Shown: positions 60,985 through 64,000 of the stretch, in pieces
How positions within the stretch are numbered: position 1 is the stretch's first letter
How the letters are laid out: each line of letters starts with the position of its first letter
Assembly (NCBI RefSeq): GCF_003046625.1
Contig: NZ_QAAD01000001.1
Location: 186,001-250,000, forward strand
Direction of reading: 5' to 3'
DNA length: 64,000 bases
Origin: Mangrovibacterium marinum
GTDB lineage: Bacteria > Bacteroidota > Bacteroidia > Bacteroidales > Prolixibacteraceae
Made by a program: the position numbers and the translations under genes
Notes under the pieces: generated by a model
The model's input: the letters and a program-made list of their open reading frames with translations, nothing else
Database searches by the model: none
Told to the model about the DNA's origin: nothing

Positions 60985-63900
60985 ATGAGCGAAAAAAAAG
61001 ACATTTTAAATAACGAAGGCCACGAGCGGGAGCTAACGGGCAATCCGGACAGCGCTCCTGAAGTTGGCGCCGGTAAGGTTAAGCCGCAGGAGAATGAAAA
61101 TCTGAAGCAACAACTTGCCGAACTGAAAAAAACGCTTCGGAAAAAAGACCGCGAGATCGAAAAACTAGCCCGGTCAAATCAGTTCTACGAGCAGCACAAG
61201 ATTCTTCTGGATGCTGCGACCGAGCTCAACTCGGCCAAAAGTTTTCATTCGAAGATCGAGAAAACATTGGCTTTAATTGGAAAGCAACTCCAGGTAAGCC
61301 GTGTGTACATCTTCGAGAATAATGAAGACCGGACAACAACGACCAACACCTTCGAATGGTGCAACGATGGAATCGCACCCGAGATTGATAATCTCCAAAA
61401 TCTCCCCTACCGTATTTTTCCTTCCTGGAAAGTTCTTTTGGACACGAAAGGTGAAATCTGTGCAAACAACATCCGTGAACTTCCTGCTGATATCTACGAA
61501 TTGCTCGAACCACAGGGAATCAAAGCGATCCTGGCATTTCCAATCCGGGTAAAAAGTCACACTTATGGTTTTATTGGCTTCGACGAGTGCACAACACCGC
61601 GGGTTTGGAACAAGCGGGAAAAGGAGCTGTTGTCGAAATTTTCGTCAATCATCTCGAATACTTTCGAGCGACAATCGATGGAAGAAAGTGTCATCAAGAG
61701 CGAGAAGCGGTATCGGGAATTGACGGAGTTCCTGCCGGAAATGATCTGCGAAGTTGACTTAAATGCCCGCATTACATACGTCAACCAGTTTGCCCTGCAA
61801 AAAATAGGCTATACGGAGCAAGAAGTGGCGGAGAAGCAAATCACGGTTTTCTCGCTATTTCATCCGCAGGACCTAGCCAGGGCAAAAAATAACTTTACCC
61901 AAATCGTTAGCGAGAAAAAATCGCTGGTAAGTGAATACCAGGTAAAGACCAAACACAACGGCGAACTGCATGTCGTCATCTACACAACGCCCATCATCGA
62001 AGACGGCTCTGTTACCGGCCTGAGGGGTGTGATGGTCGATATTTCGAAGCAAAAGCAATCGGAAGAGATGGTTCGCTTCAACCTGAAACGACAAAAAATT
62101 GTTTCGAAGATCTCGATGAAGCTCAACTCGCTCGACGACTTCGCAAACCAAATCAACAAAACAATTAAACTGGTTGGTTCGCACCTGAACGCTAGTCGGG
62201 TTTATATTTTTCAAAACAACAAAGAAAACTCGGCAACCAACAACACGTACGAATGGTGCGCCAAAGGTGTAGCTCCTCAAATGGAGAACATGAAAAATAT
62301 CGAGTTCGACGAGTCCTGGATTAGTCTGTTAAAGCAACAACATTTCCTGGGTTTCGATAATTTTGATCAGCTGCCTGCACCTTTTAGTTCCAGGATCAGG
62401 AAATTACAGGAATTCTCCACCATCGTCTTCCCCTTATTTTTCGACAATAAACTGACCGGTTTCATTGGTTACAGCGACTGCTCCAATCAACGACCATGGA
62501 CAAAAAGTGAGGTGGAATTTATGCGGACCGTTTCCAACATTGTTGCCAACTCGTTTATCCGCAAAAAGACGTTCCAGATCATGAAAGAAAGTGAAAGGGA
62601 GAACCGGGCCATCATCGATTCGATCCCGGACATGATTTTTCACTTCAACGAAACGGGCGAAATTATCAGCTATAAATCGTCTAGAAAAGAAAACTTTCTG
62701 CTTCAGAATCCGGACAAACAGCATACTATTTTTGATATTTTCGAGGAAACCCTGGCTGCAAACATGCTCGTTGCAATTAAGGAATGTTTGACCAACGGAA
62801 GCTTCAAATTCGATTTCAACCTGCTCAAGCAGGAAGAACTCGCCTATTTCGAGGCGCGGTTCGTGGTTTTAAATTCCAACGAGGTTGTTGCCATCATCCG
62901 CGATGTAACCGAAGCGCGGGAAAAGGAAAAGCAGTTACAAGAGGCTAAGATAAAGGCGGAGGATGTATCCAAAGCAAAATCAGAGTTCCTGGCCAATGTT
63001 TCGCACGAGATCCGCACCCCAATGAATGCCATCCTCGGCTTTAGCGAATGGCTATACGACAATGTTGACAACGAGCTACACCGAAATTATCTGCACACGA
63101 TTTTAACCAGCGGACGAACTTTGCTCGCGCTAATCAACGATATACTCGACCTTTCCAGAGTGGAGAGCGGCAACATGACCATCGAGCTCGAACCCATGCA
63201 ATACCGGGTTGTTGCCACCGAAATACGCCAGGTCTTCCGCCAGAAACTGGAAGCCAAAAACCTGACGTTGAACATCAACACCGATCCGTCGGTTCCCGGT
63301 TTTGTTTACATGGACGAGGTGCGTTTTTACCAGATTCTGTTCAACCTGATTGGCAATGCCATAAAATTTACGGGAAAAGGCTTCATCAACCTCTTTGCCT
63401 ACGCGCAACGCACCGACGACCCCACAACCATAAAGCTGATTGTTGAAATTGAGGACACCGGCATCGGGATTCCCGAGGATCAGCAAACCAAAATTTTTCA
63501 GGCGTTCTCGCAGCAAAGCGGACAAAGCAACCGCTACTATGAGGGCACCGGGCTCGGTCTGGCCATTGTCTCGGGTTTGTTGAAAAAATTAAACGGTTCA
63601 ATCAGGTTGAAAAGCAAAACCGGCCGGGGGTCCGTTTTTACCATTCAATTCAACGATGTCAGAGTTGCCGACATCAAGGAGAAAGGCTTCATTGCGGAGA
63701 AAGAAGACGCCAAGTTGGTGCTCGATCCCTGCAAAATCTTAATCGTCGACGACGTCAATTTCAACATTCTGGTGCTCAAACGAATCATCGAGTTCGAGCA
63801 TGTTACCTTTTTGGAAGCCACATCGGGCGAACAGGCTTTGGAGATCATGAATGAGGACCAACCGGACCTTGTTTTCATGGACATCCGCATGCCCGGCCTC

Positions 63901-64000
63901 AACGGTTACAATGTGACTGAAATCATCAAGGAAAATCCACGATTCAAAAATATTCCGGTTGTGGCATTTACGGCCTCCACGCTTGCTGAGGACCAAGAGC
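60985..64000 (+). CDS. Hybrid sensor histidine kinase, GAF-PAS-GAF-PAS-HisKA-HATPase-REC (3' truncated by window)
   Basis: The frame is open from ATG 60985 to the window end (1005 codons). It has a polar N-terminus and coiled coil (about 40-65), GAF1 (about 72-235), PAS1 (about 248-368), GAF2 (about 375-530), PAS2 (about 535-640) and HisKA with His674 in SHEIRTPMNAILGFS. The ATPase domain follows (FNLIGNAIKFT, DTGIGIPEDQ, GTGLGLAIV), then a receiver domain from about 916 (CKILIVDDVNFN) with phospho-acceptor Asp966 in FMDIRMPG. No membrane span is seen, so it is a cytoplasmic sensor. The two GAF-PAS units resemble each other, suggesting internal duplication. The output partner is beyond the window. 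Confidence 0.92.
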   Translation, partial: MSEKKDILNNEGHERELTGNPDSAPEVGAGKVKPQENENLKQQLAELKKTLRKKDREIEKLARSNQFYEQHKILLDAATELNSAKSFHSKIEKTLALIGKQLQVSRVYIFENNEDRTTTTNTFEWCNDGIAPEIDNLQNLPYRIFPSWKVLLDTKGEICANNIRELPADIYELLEPQGIKAILAFPIRVKSHTYGFIGFDECTTPRVWNKREKELLSKFSSIISNTFERQSMEESVIKSEKRYRELTEFLPEMICEVDLNARITYVNQFALQKIGYTEQEVAEKQITVFSLFHPQDLARAKNNFTQIVSEKKSLVSEYQVKTKHNGELHVVIYTTPIIEDGSVTGLRGVMVDISKQKQSEEMVRFNLKRQKIVSKISMKLNSLDDFANQINKTIKLVGSHLNASRVYIFQNNKENSATNNTYEWCAKGVAPQMENMKNIEFDESWISLLKQQHFLGFDNFDQLPAPFSSRIRKLQEFSTIVFPLFFDNKLTGFIGYSDCSNQRPWTKSEVEFMRTVSNIVANSFIRKKTFQIMKESERENRAIIDSIPDMIFHFNETGEIISYKSSRKENFLLQNPDKQHTIFDIFEETLAANMLVAIKECLTNGSFKFDFNLLKQEELAYFEARFVVLNSNEVVAIIRDVTEAREKEKQLQEAKIKAEDVSKAKSEFLANVSHEIRTPMNAILGFSEWLYDNVDNELHRNYLHTILTSGRTLLALINDILDLSRVESGNMTIELEPMQYRVVATEIRQVFRQKLEAKNLTLNINTDPSVPGFVYMDEVRFYQILFNLIGNAIKFTGKGFINLFAYAQRTDDPTTIKLIVEIEDTGIGIPEDQQTKIFQAFSQQSGQSNRYYEGTGLGLAIVSGLLKKLNGSIRLKSKTGRGSVFTIQFNDVRVADIKEKGFIAEKEDAKLVLDPCKILIVDDVNFNILVLKRIIEFEHVTFLEATSGEQALEIMNEDQPDLVFMDIRMPGLNGYNVTEIIKENPRFKNIPVVAFTASTLAEDQE

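Overview
The window reads as a chromosomal segment of a Bacteroidota bacterium. The evidence is the repeated TAnnTTTG -7 promoter element, SusC/SusD polysaccharide-utilisation loci (PULs) with ECF sigma/FecR pairs, single-chain glycyl-tRNA synthetase, the DUF177-rpmF-fabH cluster, an ATP synthase operon with a long subunit a and no atpD/atpC, and a C-terminal domain resembling a type IX secretion (T9SS) sorting signal. An environmental, Prolixibacteraceae-like lineage is my inference from gene style; no 16S gene is present.

Layout. 1-1244: the end of a surface-sugar gene set (UDP-HexNAc 6-dehydrogenase, WlbA/WbpB). 1408-12739: housekeeping genes: a small secreted protein, glyS, pyrH, frr, a PHP phosphatase, dxs, a sensor kinase, DUF177-rpmF-fabH and a MaoC hydratase. 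12850-18897: bactofilin, AtpZ, a membrane protein and atpBEFHAG, apparently one transcription unit. 19399-22044 (minus): rplM-rpsI-rpsB-tsf. 22466-25332: a pectin pair (GH28 and DUF4861).

25725-39595 (plus) is a complete fructan PUL: ECF sigma, FecR, SusC, SusD, a DUF4960-type lipoprotein, two GH32 enzymes, an MFS permease and fructokinase. 58841-39704 (minus) is a complete alpha-1,6-glucan (dextran-type) PUL: ECF sigma, FecR, SusC, SusD, SusE/F, GH66, two GH31, a SusE/F-like protein with a T9SS-like tail, and a six-hairpin glycosidase. The two loci meet tail to tail at one bidirectional terminator (39627-39660). A DUF4143 ATPase (60111-58909) follows, then a degenerate tRNA-Val(GAC) (60646-60573), then a large hybrid histidine kinase that runs off the window.

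Two observations stand out. (1) In both PULs the short fecR-susC gap carries, on the strand opposite susC, a -7-like element just upstream of the susC ATG, one internal hairpin, and an intrinsic terminator of the same design (6 bp, one mismatch, 4 bp, 6-nt loop, T-run). The distances agree within 1-2 nt, so each gap may encode a cis-antisense RNA of about 84 nt, like DonS in Bacteroides fragilis. (2) A 22-nt piece of a tRNA-Val 3' end at 25392-25413 repeats, in the same orientation, the 3' end of the tRNA-Val at 60573-60646. This suggests the 35-kb double-PUL block entered at a tRNA-Val gene, although no integrase remains.

Working model: lipoprotein sequences place the first GH32 and the GH66 on the cell surface, SusCD import the oligosaccharides, and GH32/GH31/six-hairpin enzymes finish them in the periplasm. 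FruP-type permease and fructokinase take the fructose onward. Levan and dextran are both made from sucrose by other bacteria, so the block may be a toolkit for sucrose-derived exopolysaccharides.
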